Source: Bradyrhizobium sp. C9 (lineage in GTDB: Bacteria; Pseudomonadota; Alphaproteobacteria; Rhizobiales; Xanthobacteraceae). Taken from it: a stretch of DNA of 64,000 nt. Every line of letters begins with the position of its first letter. The first letter of the stretch is position 1. Position numbers and translations under genes: made by a program. The stretch covers positions 310,001 through 374,000 of the forward strand of contig NZ_NWTG01000006.1 in the NCBI RefSeq assembly GCF_002532045.1. The letters run 5' to 3'. The notes under the pieces were generated by a model that ran no database searches, was not told where the DNA came from, and worked only from the letters and a program-made list of their open reading frames with translations. This document shows, piece after piece, positions 1 to 9,310 of the stretch.

Positions 1-1599
1 GCCCAGGCCGATGACGACCTCGTTCCCGTCAAGCTGCGCCGCGGCGGACGCACGCTCGGCGGCAGCCTGACCTGGGAGAAGCCGCAACACATGGCCTCGT
101 TCGCCGCCGACGGCCCGTTCACGGGCCTCACCGTGCCGAAGGACATCACTGTCAGCCGCCAGGTGCTGGCCGAGCCCGACGCCGTGCTCGCGACCAAGAG
201 CTGGGCCTCACTTGAGGACGGCACGCCGCTCGTCACCGGCGAGCATCGTGGCAAGGGCGTGGTCAGCCTGTTCCATGTCGGCGCCGACATGCGCTGGTCG
301 GATCTGCCGATGTCCGGCACCTTCGTCGAGATGCTGCGCCGGCTGATCGACATGTCCGGCTACACCTCGAAGCCCGGCCCCGGCGTCGCCAGCGATCCCA
401 ATGCCGAGACCGTGGCGCCGCTGCGCACGCTGGACGGCTTCGGCGCGTTCGGCCCGCCGCCCTCGACCGCCAAGCCGATGTCGGCGGACTATCGCGACCG
501 CGGCACCGCGGACCATCCGCCCGGCTTCTACGGCACCGCCGAGAGCCCGATCGCGGTCAACACGCTCGCGTCCGCCGACCGCATTGCGCCGCTCGATACG
601 TCCGGCCTGCGCGCGAAGCATGCGACCTACACCAACACCGAGCCGCGTGACCTGCGCGGCATCATGCTGTCGACGGCGCTGGCGCTGTTCCTGCTCGATG
701 CGATCGTGGTGGCGATGCTCGGCGGCGGCCTTGCCGCGCTGATCCGGCGCCGCGCCGCGCCGGCCGTGCTCGTTTTGGCCTTCATCCTTGCGACCATGAT
801 GGTGCCGTCGCCGACGCGCGCGCAGAACAGCAGCAGCGACGATTTTGCCATCAAGGCGGTGTCGCAGACCCGGCTGGCCTATGTCGTGACCGGCAACACC
901 GACGTCGATTCCATCGTCAAGGCCGGGATGTCAGGACTGACGCTGTTCCTTGGCCAGCGCACGGCGCTCGAGGCCGGCGATCCCGTCGGCATTGATCCCG
1001 CGCGCGACGAGCTGGCGTTCTTCCCGCTGATCTACTGGCCGATCGTGCCGGGCGCACCGAAGCCGGCGCAAGACGCCATCAACAAGATCGACGCCTATAT
1101 GAAGCAGGGCGGCACGGTGATCTTCGACACCCGCGACGCCGTCGAGGCGCCGCCGGGCGACAATGGCGCCTCGCAGACGCCGGGCATGCAGACGCTGCGC
1201 GAATTGCTGTCGACTCTCGACGTGCCCGAACTCGAGCCGGTGCCGCGCGAGCACGTGCTGACAAAGACGTTCTATCTGCTGCGCGACTTCCCCGGCCGCT
1301 TCAACACGGGCCAGACCTGGGTCGAGGCGCTGCCGCGCGAGGACGACGAGGAGGCCGCGCAGCGTCCGGCACGTGGCGGCGACGGCGTCTCACCGATCAT
1401 CATCACGTCGAACGATCTCGCCGGCGCCTGGGCGATCCGTCCCGACGGGCAGCCGATGCTGCCGCTGACGCCGGGCGAGCCGCGCCAGCGCGAATTCGCC
1501 TTCCGCGCCGGCGTCAACATCGTGATGTACACGCTGACCGGCAACTACAAGGCCGACCAGGTGCACGCGCCTGCCTTGATCGAGCGGCTGGGACAATAA
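1..1599 (+). CDS. DUF4159 domain-containing membrane protein (5'-truncated by window edge)
   Basis: The reading frame is open from the first base, so the N-terminus lies outside the window; 532 codons are visible. Two membrane segments lie close together near visible residues 218-265, followed by a periplasmic or cytosolic DUF4159 domain (begins around RLAYVVTGN, ends near the C-terminus). Family members in rhizobia usually also carry an N-terminal BatA/aerotolerance-type domain and sit downstream of a MoxR ATPase and a DUF58 protein; that part is inferred, not seen. The next gene starts one base after this stop codon, so the two are surely co-transcribed. Biochemical function is unknown. Confidence 0.85.
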   Translation, partial: AQADDDLVPVKLRRGGRTLGGSLTWEKPQHMASFAADGPFTGLTVPKDITVSRQVLAEPDAVLATKSWASLEDGTPLVTGEHRGKGVVSLFHVGADMRWSDLPMSGTFVEMLRRLIDMSGYTSKPGPGVASDPNAETVAPLRTLDGFGAFGPPPSTAKPMSADYRDRGTADHPPGFYGTAESPIAVNTLASADRIAPLDTSGLRAKHATYTNTEPRDLRGIMLSTALALFLLDAIVVAMLGGGLAALIRRRAAPAVLVLAFILATMMVPSPTRAQNSSSDDFAIKAVSQTRLAYVVTGNTDVDSIVKAGMSGLTLFLGQRTALEAGDPVGIDPARDELAFFPLIYWPIVPGAPKPAQDAINKIDAYMKQGGTVIFDTRDAVEAPPGDNGASQTPGMQTLRELLSTLDVPELEPVPREHVLTKTFYLLRDFPGRFNTGQTWVEALPREDDEEAAQRPARGGDGVSPIIITSNDLAGAWAIRPDGQPMLPLTPGEPRQREFAFRAGVNIVMYTLTGNYKADQVHAPALIERLGQ

Positions 1600-1600
1600 T

Positions 1601-3664
1601 ATGAACTACGGTATCGCGTTCACACCGCTGGTTCCCTCGATCGTGCTGTGGATCGCGCTCGGCGCGATCGTCGTCATCGCGGCACTGTTGCTGCTGTCGC
1701 GCGCGCGCGGCGCCGCGGTGCGTGTCGCTGCGCTGGCGCTGATCCTGCTTGCGCTGGCCAATCCCTCCTTCACCCGCGAGGACCGCGAGCCGTTGACCTC
1801 GGTCGCCGCGGTGGTGGTCGACAAGAGCCCGAGCCAGAATTTCGGCACACGCACCCAGGAGACCGACAAGGCGCGGCAAGCGCTGGTCGACAGCCTGAAG
1901 CAGATCAAGGGCCTCGAGGTCCGCGTCGTCGAAGCCGGCCAGGCCGACGGCGAAACCGACGGCACCAAGCTGTTCGGCGCGCTGACGTCGGCGCTATCGG
2001 ACGTTCCGGTCGAGCGCGTCGCCGGCGCGTTTATGATCACCGACGGCCGCGTGCATGATATTCCCGCCAACGCGCAAGCGCTCGGCTTCCAGGCGCCGGT
2101 GCACGCCCTGATCACCGGCCGCAAGGACGAGCGCGATCGCCGCATCGCGATCACGGCCGCGCCGCGCTTTGGCATCGTCGGCCAGACCCAGACCATCACC
2201 TACCGGCTCGACGATCAGGGCGTCACCGGCGAGCGCGCCAAGGTAACGATCCGCCGCGACGGCGAGGTGATCAACGAGCGCACACTGACCAGCGGCCAGA
2301 CCTCCAGCGTCGATATCGATATCAAGCATGCCGGCCCCAACATCGTCGAGATCGAGGCCTCGCCGCTCGAGAACGAGCTGACGCCGGTCAACAACCGCGC
2401 CGTGGTGGCGATCGACGGCGTGCGCGACAAGCTGCGCGTGCTGCTGGTGTCCGGCGAACCGCATGCCGGCGAGCGCACCTGGCGCAACCTCTTGAAGTCC
2501 GACCCCAGCGTCGATCTCGTCCATTTCACCATCCTGCGTCCGCCGGAGAAGCAGGACGGCACGCCGATCAACGAGCTGTCGCTGATCGCGTTTCCGACCC
2601 GCGAGCTGTTCCAGCAGAAGATCAACGAATTCCAGCTGATCATCTTCGACCGCTATGCCCGCCAGGGCGTGCTACCGATCGCCTATTTCGACAACATCGC
2701 GCGCTATGTCCGCTCCGGCGGCGCGGTGCTGGTTTCGGCCGGTCCAGATTACGCCTCGACCACCAGCATCTGGCGCACGCCGCTGGATTCGGTGCTGCCG
2801 GCCGAACCGGTCGGGGTCACCGAGAAGCCGTTCTACGCGCATCTGAGCGATGCCGGGAAACGCCATCCGGTGACGCGCGGGCTGGAAGGCTCGAATGCCG
2901 AGCCGCCGCATTGGAGCCGGTTCTTCCGCACCGTCGACACCCGCAACGCGATCAACCCTCCGGTCATGACCGGCGCCGACGGCAAGCCGCTGCTGCTGCT
3001 GTCGCGGTTCGGCGAAGGTCGCGTCGCGCTGCTGCTCTCCGACCAGATCTGGCTGTGGGCGCGCGGCTATGAAGGCGGCGGACCGCATCTCGATCTGTTG
3101 CGGCGGGTGTCGCACTGGCTGATGAAGCAGCCCGACCTCGACGAAGAGGCGCTGCGCATGCAGGTGCAGGGCAAGGACCTCATGGTGGTGCGGCAGACCA
3201 TGGCCGACACCGTCGCGCCGGTCACCGTGACGTCGCCGAGCGGCGCCACGCATGAACTGACCCTGACCGCCGGCGATCCCGGCGAGTGGCGCGCCACGCT
3301 GCCGGCGAGCGAGCTTGGCCTGTGGCAGGCCACCGACGGCACCCTGAAGGCGCTGATCAATGTCGGCCCGACCAACCCGAAGGAATTCTCGGAAGTCACC
3401 TCGACCACCGACATGCTGAAGCCGCTGGCGCAGGCGACCGGCGGCGACGCACGGCGCATCGTCGACGGATCGAGCCTCGACATGCCGCGCATCGTGCCGG
3501 TGCGCGCGTCGACGATCTTCCGCGGCGACGGCTGGCTCGGCGTCAAGATGCGCGACGCAAGCGTGGTCAAGGGCGTTGGCGTGTTGCCGATGTTCGCCGG
3601 CCTGGTCGGCCTGCTGCTGTTGCTCGGCGCATTCGCGGCAACCTGGCTGCGCGAGGGACGCTGA
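1601..3664 (+). CDS. Membrane protein with glutamine-amidotransferase-like fold, partner of DUF4159 protein
   Basis: 687 residues. Two N-terminal membrane helices (about 13-35 and 40-57) and one C-terminal helix (about 660-682) flank a large soluble part. The beginning of that part (about residues 60-150) resembles a degenerate von Willebrand A-like domain (VAAVVVDKSPSQ), and the middle (about 275-500) resembles the class-I amidotransferase-like fold found in this family (VLLVSGEPHAGERTWRNLL, GGAVLVSAGPDY). There is no obvious catalytic Cys-His-Glu triad, so enzymatic activity is doubtful. It follows the DUF4159 gene by one base, the usual arrangement in rhizobial MoxR-type operons with a presumed envelope-stress or chaperone role. 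Confidence 0.75.
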   Translation: MNYGIAFTPLVPSIVLWIALGAIVVIAALLLLSRARGAAVRVAALALILLALANPSFTREDREPLTSVAAVVVDKSPSQNFGTRTQETDKARQALVDSLKQIKGLEVRVVEAGQADGETDGTKLFGALTSALSDVPVERVAGAFMITDGRVHDIPANAQALGFQAPVHALITGRKDERDRRIAITAAPRFGIVGQTQTITYRLDDQGVTGERAKVTIRRDGEVINERTLTSGQTSSVDIDIKHAGPNIVEIEASPLENELTPVNNRAVVAIDGVRDKLRVLLVSGEPHAGERTWRNLLKSDPSVDLVHFTILRPPEKQDGTPINELSLIAFPTRELFQQKINEFQLIIFDRYARQGVLPIAYFDNIARYVRSGGAVLVSAGPDYASTTSIWRTPLDSVLPAEPVGVTEKPFYAHLSDAGKRHPVTRGLEGSNAEPPHWSRFFRTVDTRNAINPPVMTGADGKPLLLLSRFGEGRVALLLSDQIWLWARGYEGGGPHLDLLRRVSHWLMKQPDLDEEALRMQVQGKDLMVVRQTMADTVAPVTVTSPSGATHELTLTAGDPGEWRATLPASELGLWQATDGTLKALINVGPTNPKEFSEVTSTTDMLKPLAQATGGDARRIVDGSSLDMPRIVPVRASTIFRGDGWLGVKMRDASVVKGVGVLPMFAGLVGLLLLLGAFAATWLREGR

Positions 3665-3767
3665 GCCCGATAACGCTCGATGTCCAATCGGCCCCGTTGC
3701 CTCAATCACACACCAGCAACGGATCGACACAGTGTGTCTGAACCACCGTTGACATCGCGGCCACCCT

Positions 3768-3790
3768 CCGATGTTATAATGTAACATCGG
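3768..3790. promoter_or_regulatory. Zur box (zinc uptake regulator operator)
   Basis: A 23-bp palindrome with perfect 9-bp arms, CCGATGTTA-N5-TAACATCGG. The core (ATGTTATAATGTAACAT) matches the known Zur consensus, which is an A/T-centred TGTTATA..TATAACA palindrome. It ends 46 bp before the GTG start of the DUF2946 gene, the position expected for repression of that gene and the TonB receptor after it. Assignment to Zur rather than Fur or another regulator is by consensus resemblance. Confidence 0.75.
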
Positions 3791-3836
3791 GCGGCTGGGG
3801 AACGAGCGCCGTTCCGATGGACGGGGTTCAATCGGC

Positions 3837-4259
3837 GTGAAGTGGTTCCGGAGACACATCAAGACTGGTTCGCGGCTGGCGCTGTTCGCGCTCGCCGTCC
3901 AGTTCGTGCTGTCGTTCGGGCACTTCCACCCGATCGCGGCCGCGCAAGCGGCACCCGCGATCCAGACCGGCCTGTCGCTGCTCGATCTCGCCTATATCGG
4001 GACCTCGGCGACGCCGGATCTCGCGGCCCAGGTGACCCGGACCGAGCCGCCCACGCGGCACGACAACGACCGCCATCCGGCCGACAATTGCGCGATCTGC
4101 GCTGTCATCTCGCTCGCGAGCAGCATGCTGTTCACGGCGCCGCCGGTGCTGTTGCTGCCGGAAGCCGTCGAGCTTCTGTTCCGCACCACCAATGCCGAAT
4201 TCGTCCATCTGAAATCGGCCCCCTCGGCCTTCCACTCCCGCGCACCTCCTCTGTCCTGA
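3837..4259 (+). CDS. DUF2946 family protein, putative metal-associated membrane protein
   Basis: 140 residues, GTG start. There is one N-terminal hydrophobic segment (about 13-28) followed by GHFHP (His29, His31). The family signature is RHPADNCAIC at 79-88, with Cys85 and Cys88 set in a second hydrophobic stretch; this is a likely metal-binding motif. DUF2946 proteins commonly neighbour copper or zinc uptake and chaperone genes. Here the gene is first after the Zur box and 119 bp before a ZnuD-like TonB receptor, so a role in zinc acquisition is inferred. The exact function is not known. Confidence 0.75.
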   Translation: MKWFRRHIKTGSRLALFALAVQFVLSFGHFHPIAAAQAAPAIQTGLSLLDLAYIGTSATPDLAAQVTRTEPPTRHDNDRHPADNCAICAVISLASSMLFTAPPVLLLPEAVELLFRTTNAEFVHLKSAPSAFHSRAPPLS

Positions 4260-4378
4260 CATCGACTGATTGCTGCACGCCCTGAGCGGACGGCCGCGCC
4301 ACAGTTGCGGCCTGCTCCGCCAGGGCAAATCGGGATCGATCCGTCATTTCGACGGGACCGGGACTTTGGATCGGGACA

Positions 4379-6745
4379 ATGACACTTCAGAAGAAACGAG
4401 CACTCCACATCGGAGGCGCGAGCTGGCTGCTGCTCGGCGCAATGCATAGCGGCGCGCTGGCCGATGACACGTCGACGCAACTCCCGGACATCACGGTGAC
4501 GGCGCCAAGCCCGATCCAGCGGCATCGGACGGTGCCGACGCGCGCGCCGGTTCACGTCGTCCGGGCCGCGCCAAGCCGTAACCGCGAACGCGCCGCAGCG
4601 GACCAACCCGCGCACGCAGCGCCGTCGCCGGCACCACAGCAGGGCGTGCTGCCCGTCGTCACCGACCAGTTCGCGACCGTTACCGTGGTGCCCAACGAGG
4701 AACTGCGGCGCGCCGGCGGTGCCACGCTCGGCGATCTCTTGTTCTCCAAACCTGGCATCACCGGCTCGAGCTTCGCGCCCGGCGCATCGAGCCGGCCGAT
4801 CATCCGCGGCCTCGACGTCAACCGCGTCGGCATTGTCGAGAATGGTCTCGGCGGTGGCGGCGTCTCGGATCTCGGCGAAGACCATTTCGTGCCGATCGAT
4901 CCGTTCTCGACCAACCAGATCGAGGTGGTGCGGGGACCTGCGGCGTTGCGCTACGGCTCGACCTCGATCGGCGGCGTGGTGAGCGCCACCAACAACCGGA
5001 TTCCCGACGCGATGCCGACCTGTGCCGCGGCGCCGTTCCAGAGCTACGGGCTCCCGGTGAAGGCGCCGCTGGCTGACACAGGCGCGCCCGGTTGCCTCAA
5101 TGTCGAGACCCGCACGTCGGTGAGCTCGGTCAATCGCGGCGTCGAAGGCGGCATGCTGCTTGACGCCGGCGGCAACAATGTCGCGGTGCATGCCGACGTC
5201 TATGGCCGCACGACAAGCGACTACAGCATCCCGAGCTATCCGTATCTGTTCGATCAGACCCGGCCGGTGAATAGCCGCCAGCCGAACTCCGCGACGCAGT
5301 CGGACGGCGCCTCGGTCGGCGCGTCCTACTTCTTCCAGGGCGGCTATATCGGTGCGTCGATCACCCAGAACGACTCGCTCTACCACATCCCCGGCATCGA
5401 CGGTTCCGATCACCAGACCCGAATCGACGCGCATCAGACCAAGATCGCCGTCAAGGGCGAGTACCGGCCTGATGCGGCCGCGATCGACGCCGTGCGGTTC
5501 TGGGTCAGCGCGACCGACTATCGGCACAACGAACTCGGCCTCGCGGATCCGGCCGACCTGTTCAGCGACGGCGTGCGCCAGACCTTCACCAGCAAGGAGC
5601 AGGAGGCTCGCGTCGAGGTGCAGATGATGCCGTTCAACGCGCGCTTCGCCACGGTGACCACTGCGTTCGGCCTGCAGGGCGGACACCAGGAGCTGACCGC
5701 GCCGAGCCCGGACAACCCGGGCACACTGTTCAATGGCTTGTGGAATCCGAACAACAACAACCGCATCGCGGGTTATGTGTTCAACGAGTTCAAGTTCACG
5801 GACCAGACCAAGGCACAGGTCGCCGGCCGCATCGAGCATGTCGAGCTGCATGGATCGACACCGGATTTCCCGGCGGACTTCCTGCCGGACGGCGCGCCGC
5901 AAAGCTCGGTTTCACGCAATCCGTCCTACACGCCGGTCAGCGGCAGCGTCGGTTTGATCCAGAACCTGCCCGGCGATCTCGTCGGCAGCATCACGGCGCA
6001 ATATGTCGAGCGCGCGCCGAAGCCCGCCGAGCTGTTCTCACGCGGCGCGCATGATGCGACCGCGACCTTCGACATCGGCAATCCGAACCTGACCATCGAG
6101 ACCGCGAAGTCGGTCGAAATCGGCCTGCGCAAGGCGACCGGCCCGTTCCGCTTCGAGGCCACCGCCTATTACACCCGCTTCAGCAACTTCATCTATCGCC
6201 GCCTGACCGGGGTGATGTGCGGCGACGATTTCGATTCCTGCGGCAACGGCGATCCCGGCAATGAGGGCCGCCAGGCGGTCTATTCACAGCGCGATGCGAT
6301 CCTCCGCGGCGCCGAATTCCAGAGCCAACTCGACATCGGCCCGCTCAACGGCGGCATCTGGGGCATCGAGAACCAGTTCGACGTGGTGCGCGCCACCTTC
6401 ACCGACGGCAGCAACGTGCCGCGGATTCCGCCGGTGCGGCTCGGCGGCGGCGTCTACTGGCGCGACAGCAACTGGTTCACCCGCATCAACCTGGTGCACG
6501 CCTTCGCGCAGAACGACATCGCTGTGATCGGCGAGACCCCGACCACGGGCTACAATCTGCTGAACGCGGAGATCACCTACAACACCAAGCTCAATCAATC
6601 GTGGATCGGTGCGCGCGAGATGACGCTTGGCCTGGCCGGCAACAATCTGCTCAACCAGAACATCCGCAGCTCGGTGTCCTACACCAAGGACGAGGTGCTG
6701 ATGCCGGGCCTCGGCGTGCGGGCCTTCGTCAATCTGAAATTCTGA
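4379..6745 (+). CDS. TonB-dependent receptor, ZnuD-like (probable outer-membrane zinc uptake)
   Basis: 788 residues. A signal peptide ends near residue 28, a TonB box-like DITVTA lies at 37-42, and a Pro/Arg/Ala-rich extension (43-95) precedes the plug domain (about 98-205, including RPIIRGLDVNRVGIVENG and IEVVRGPAALRYGS). The rest is a 22-strand-type barrel ending in the Phe typical of outer-membrane proteins. The plug sequence closely follows the ZnuD group of zinc receptors (IIRG..NRV.I..NG....D.S.L..DH..PIDP). The Zur box and the DUF2946 gene upstream support zinc as substrate; another divalent metal or a metallophore is possible. Confidence 0.85.
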   Translation: MTLQKKRALHIGGASWLLLGAMHSGALADDTSTQLPDITVTAPSPIQRHRTVPTRAPVHVVRAAPSRNRERAAADQPAHAAPSPAPQQGVLPVVTDQFATVTVVPNEELRRAGGATLGDLLFSKPGITGSSFAPGASSRPIIRGLDVNRVGIVENGLGGGGVSDLGEDHFVPIDPFSTNQIEVVRGPAALRYGSTSIGGVVSATNNRIPDAMPTCAAAPFQSYGLPVKAPLADTGAPGCLNVETRTSVSSVNRGVEGGMLLDAGGNNVAVHADVYGRTTSDYSIPSYPYLFDQTRPVNSRQPNSATQSDGASVGASYFFQGGYIGASITQNDSLYHIPGIDGSDHQTRIDAHQTKIAVKGEYRPDAAAIDAVRFWVSATDYRHNELGLADPADLFSDGVRQTFTSKEQEARVEVQMMPFNARFATVTTAFGLQGGHQELTAPSPDNPGTLFNGLWNPNNNNRIAGYVFNEFKFTDQTKAQVAGRIEHVELHGSTPDFPADFLPDGAPQSSVSRNPSYTPVSGSVGLIQNLPGDLVGSITAQYVERAPKPAELFSRGAHDATATFDIGNPNLTIETAKSVEIGLRKATGPFRFEATAYYTRFSNFIYRRLTGVMCGDDFDSCGNGDPGNEGRQAVYSQRDAILRGAEFQSQLDIGPLNGGIWGIENQFDVVRATFTDGSNVPRIPPVRLGGGVYWRDSNWFTRINLVHAFAQNDIAVIGETPTTGYNLLNAEITYNTKLNQSWIGAREMTLGLAGNNLLNQNIRSSVSYTKDEVLMPGLGVRAFVNLKF

Positions 6746-6754
6746 GATGAGCGT

Positions 6755-6782
6755 ATCCCTCTGCCGTCAGCGGCAGAGGGAT
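6755..6782. terminator. Hairpin terminator between convergent genes
   Basis: Perfect 12-bp stem ATCCCTCTGCCG / CGGCAGAGGGAT with a TCAG loop, 9 bp after the TonB receptor stop. It has no T-run on either side, so it may act as a barrier or processing hairpin rather than a strict intrinsic terminator. Confidence 0.6.
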
Positions 6783-6803
6783 CGTGCCCTACGTCTGCGC
6801 CGT

Positions 6804-7121
6804 TCAGTGGCCGACGACGACTTCGCTGATCTGAATCACCGGCTGCAGATCGGTGTAATTCGGAATGTCGCCCATGATCTCCTGGGCGTGCTTGCCCATG
6901 CCGGCCGCGAAGGCTTCAACCGAGTCGCAGAAGATGTGGCACATCCCGACATAGGTTGCGGGCGTCCCCGGCGCGCCGCCGGCGAGCCCCTTGTCGACGG
7001 TGTAATATTTGCAGGCGTCGCCGAGCCGCGCCTTCACCAGCGGCATGTGCTTGTCGCGGTAATACTCGTGATCAAAGCGTGCGCCTGGATTGTTCGGATA
7101 CATCACACTGACCTTGATCAT
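6804..7121 (-). CDS. EthD family protein
   Basis: 105 residues from the ATG; a GTG nine bases upstream would add three. The whole protein is one EthD / dimeric alpha-beta-barrel domain: MIKVSVMYPN at the start, then FDHEYYRDKHMPLVKARLG, the family hallmark. EthD-like proteins are small homodimers, some linked to oxidative degradation of xenobiotics, but most lack a known substrate. An AGGGAG ribosome site sits upstream. It stands alone, convergent to the TonB receptor. Confidence 0.85.
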   Translation of the reverse strand: MIKVSVMYPNNPGARFDHEYYRDKHMPLVKARLGDACKYYTVDKGLAGGAPGTPATYVGMCHIFCDSVEAFAAGMGKHAQEIMGDIPNYTDLQPVIQISEVVVGH

Positions 7122-7234
7122 GGCGCGCACTCTCCCTGTTGATATGACATGCGTCGGTCTTGTCCCGGCGCTTGCCTCAACTGTGCTTCAGTTTCCGAGA
7201 GCGCGCAACCGTTCCGGCAACACTCGCGGAAACG

Positions 7235-7747
7235 TCAGATCGCCTTGCTCCAGTCCGGCTGGATCGGCCCGGATACGCCCTCGGCAGCGCCGTCGACCAG
7301 TTCCATGACAAGCAGGCGGCTGTAGTCGACCGGCCCAGGCATCGTCATCCGTCCCTTCGGGACCGGCTTGAAGCCGACCCGCGAATAGTACGGCGCGTCA
7401 CCGACCAGCACGATCAGCCGATGGCCCTTGGCGCGGGCATCGTTGATCGCGCGTTCGAGCAGTGCGCGGCCGACGCCGCGGCTGCGGAACGGCGGCTCGA
7501 CCGTCAACGGCCCGAGCATCAGGGCCGGCGTATCGCCGATCGCGACCGGGAGCTGGCGCACCGAACCGACCAGCAGCGTGCCGATCCGCGCCGTGAAGGA
7601 GACGTCGAGCAGATGATCGACATGCTCGCGCAACCGGTAGGCGCTGAGCGCGAAGCGGCCGGGCCCGAAGGTGCGCTCGTGCAGACGCTCGATCGCCTGG
7701 GCGTCTTTCGGGGTCTCGGGCAGGATGGTCAGGGACAATTCAGTCAT
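7235..7747 (-). CDS. GNAT family N-acetyltransferase (YhbS-like)
   Basis: 170 residues. The acetyl-CoA binding motif A is clear (RSRGVGRALLERAI, near residue 90) and is followed by GDAPYYSRVGF, typical of the YhbS / COG3153 group. The acceptor substrate is unknown. The gene lies downstream of the Nudix gene on the same strand, 39 bp away, so they may share a transcript. Confidence 0.85.
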   Translation of the reverse strand: MTELSLTILPETPKDAQAIERLHERTFGPGRFALSAYRLREHVDHLLDVSFTARIGTLLVGSVRQLPVAIGDTPALMLGPLTVEPPFRSRGVGRALLERAINDARAKGHRLIVLVGDAPYYSRVGFKPVPKGRMTMPGPVDYSRLLVMELVDGAAEGVSGPIQPDWSKAI

Positions 7748-7786
7748 TGTGGGGCGCGGGATAGCATCTGGCGCGGGCGCGGTCCA

Positions 7787-8275
7787 TCACCGCCATGTGG
7801 CCGGCGGCGGCTTGCCTTCGAGCACCTCAGCGATCCGCAGCCGCGTACCAGGGGTGGTGTCGTCAGGCAGATCGGCCGGATCGAAGAAGCCGCAGGCCAC
7901 GATCTCGCGATTCGGCTCCGGTAGCCGGTCCTGCCGGTAGTTCCTGACGACATAGACCGCGACATGATCGCGCGGCGAGACGTGGCTGTTGTGGAAGATG
8001 CCGTGCAGCACCGGCTCGCCCATGAGCGCGATCCGCCCCTCCTCCTCCAGCTCCCGCCGCAGCGCTTCGATAAAACTTTCACCGACCTCGACCCCGCCGC
8101 CGGGCAGGTACCAGCCGTGGACATAGCTGTGCTTGACCAGGAACACCTTGTTGTCGGCGTCGAGCACGACGGCGCGGACCCCGAGCGTCATGCTCCGGGC
8201 CAGCCGCCAATAGAAATGAAACACCCACCTGATCTGCGGCTCGTAGCGCTTGCGCAAATTCAGCAGGACCGTCAC
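7787..8275 (-). CDS. Nudix hydrolase
   Basis: About 162 residues from a GTG start; this start is chosen because homology begins at LRKRYEP, the frame upstream looks non-coding, and a GAGGG lies just before the GTG. The Nudix box is GGGVEVGE...RELEEEGRI. It keeps the catalytic RE..EE residues but has Arg where the consensus has its last Gly. Nudix enzymes hydrolyse nucleoside diphosphates linked to another moiety; the substrate cannot be told. It is divergent from the metallophosphoesterase across 147 bp. Confidence 0.8.
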   Translation of the reverse strand: MTVLLNLRKRYEPQIRWVFHFYWRLARSMTLGVRAVVLDADNKVFLVKHSYVHGWYLPGGGVEVGESFIEALRRELEEEGRIALMGEPVLHGIFHNSHVSPRDHVAVYVVRNYRQDRLPEPNREIVACGFFDPADLPDDTTPGTRLRIAEVLEGKPPPATWR

Positions 8276-8422
8276 TGAACCCTCGACATCATGGTGTTTG
8301 ATCCGTGCTTTGATCCTTGCGCCGCTGCGCAGCTCTTGCCAATACAGGGCAGGACGTTCGGGATAGCACGACATGACCGGTGGCCGGCCACTTTTCACGG
8401 ACAATCCGCAGGGAATCGCGTG

Positions 8423-9310
8423 ATGGCGGCGTTCCGCCTCGCGCATCTGTCGGATCCGCATCTGCCGCCGCTGCCGGCGGCGCGGCTGCGCGATCTCGCC
8501 GGCAAGCGCGCCTTCGGCTACCTGAACTGGACGCGCAATCGTCACAAATATCACCGCCGCGACGTGCTCGATGCGCTGGTGTCGGACATGCAGGCGCAGC
8601 AACCGGACCATGTCGCCGTCACCGGCGACCTCGTCAACCTGGCGCTGGATGCCGAGTTCAATCCGGCCCGGCAATGGCTGGAGGGCGTCGGCGGCGCTGC
8701 CGACGTCACGGTGGTCCCCGGCAATCACGATGCTTACGTGCGCGCGACCCGGCATCGCTTCGTCAGTCACTTCGGCGATTATCTGCGCGGCGACGCCGAT
8801 GGCGCAGCGACGCACTTTCCGTTCGTGCGCCGCCGCGGCCCGGTGGCGCTGATTGGCGTCTCCTCGGCGGTGCCGACGCCGCCGCTGATGGCGACCGGCT
8901 GGCTCGGCCATGCCCAGCTCGACGCGCTGGAGACGATCCTCGCGCACCTGTCGCAGGAGGATGCCTTCCGCGTCCTCCTGGTGCATCACCCGCTACACTC
9001 CGACGGGCGCGCCAAGCGGCTGACCGATTCGCATCATCTCTTGGCGCTGCTCAAGCGGCATGGCGTCGAGCTGGTGCTGCATGGCCACGACCACATCCAT
9101 TCGACGATGTGGTTCGACGGCCCCGAACGGAAGATCCCGGCGATCGGCGTACCGTCGGCCTCGGCGCTGGCGCGCAAGCACTATCCGGCGGCGGCCTACA
9201 ATCTGTTCTCGATCGAGCGCGACGGCAACGGCTGGCGCTGCGAGCAGACCGTGCGCGGCCTCGGCAGTCACGACGGCATTCGCGAGTTGAAGCGGCAGCG
9301 GCTCTCCTAG
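8423..9310 (+). CDS. Metallophosphoesterase (calcineurin-like)
   Basis: 295 residues from the ATG preceded by GGGAA at good spacing. All metal-binding blocks of the calcineurin-like family are present in order: LSDPHLPP, TGDLVN, PGNHDA, VHHPLH and HGHDHIH. The family includes CpdA-type cyclic-nucleotide phosphodiesterases and lipid phosphatases; the substrate is undetermined. Its stop codon overlaps the stop of the next, convergent gene in the palindrome CTAG (9307-9310). Confidence 0.88.
   Translation: MAAFRLAHLSDPHLPPLPAARLRDLAGKRAFGYLNWTRNRHKYHRRDVLDALVSDMQAQQPDHVAVTGDLVNLALDAEFNPARQWLEGVGGAADVTVVPGNHDAYVRATRHRFVSHFGDYLRGDADGAATHFPFVRRRGPVALIGVSSAVPTPPLMATGWLGHAQLDALETILAHLSQEDAFRVLLVHHPLHSDGRAKRLTDSHHLLALLKRHGVELVLHGHDHIHSTMWFDGPERKIPAIGVPSASALARKHYPAAAYNLFSIERDGNGWRCEQTVRGLGSHDGIRELKRQRLS

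Noticed and set aside
8276..8989. N-terminal extension of the Nudix frame
   Set aside because: The extension overlaps the metallophosphoesterase antisense and has no family resemblance; homology and a ribosome site support the GTG at 8275.
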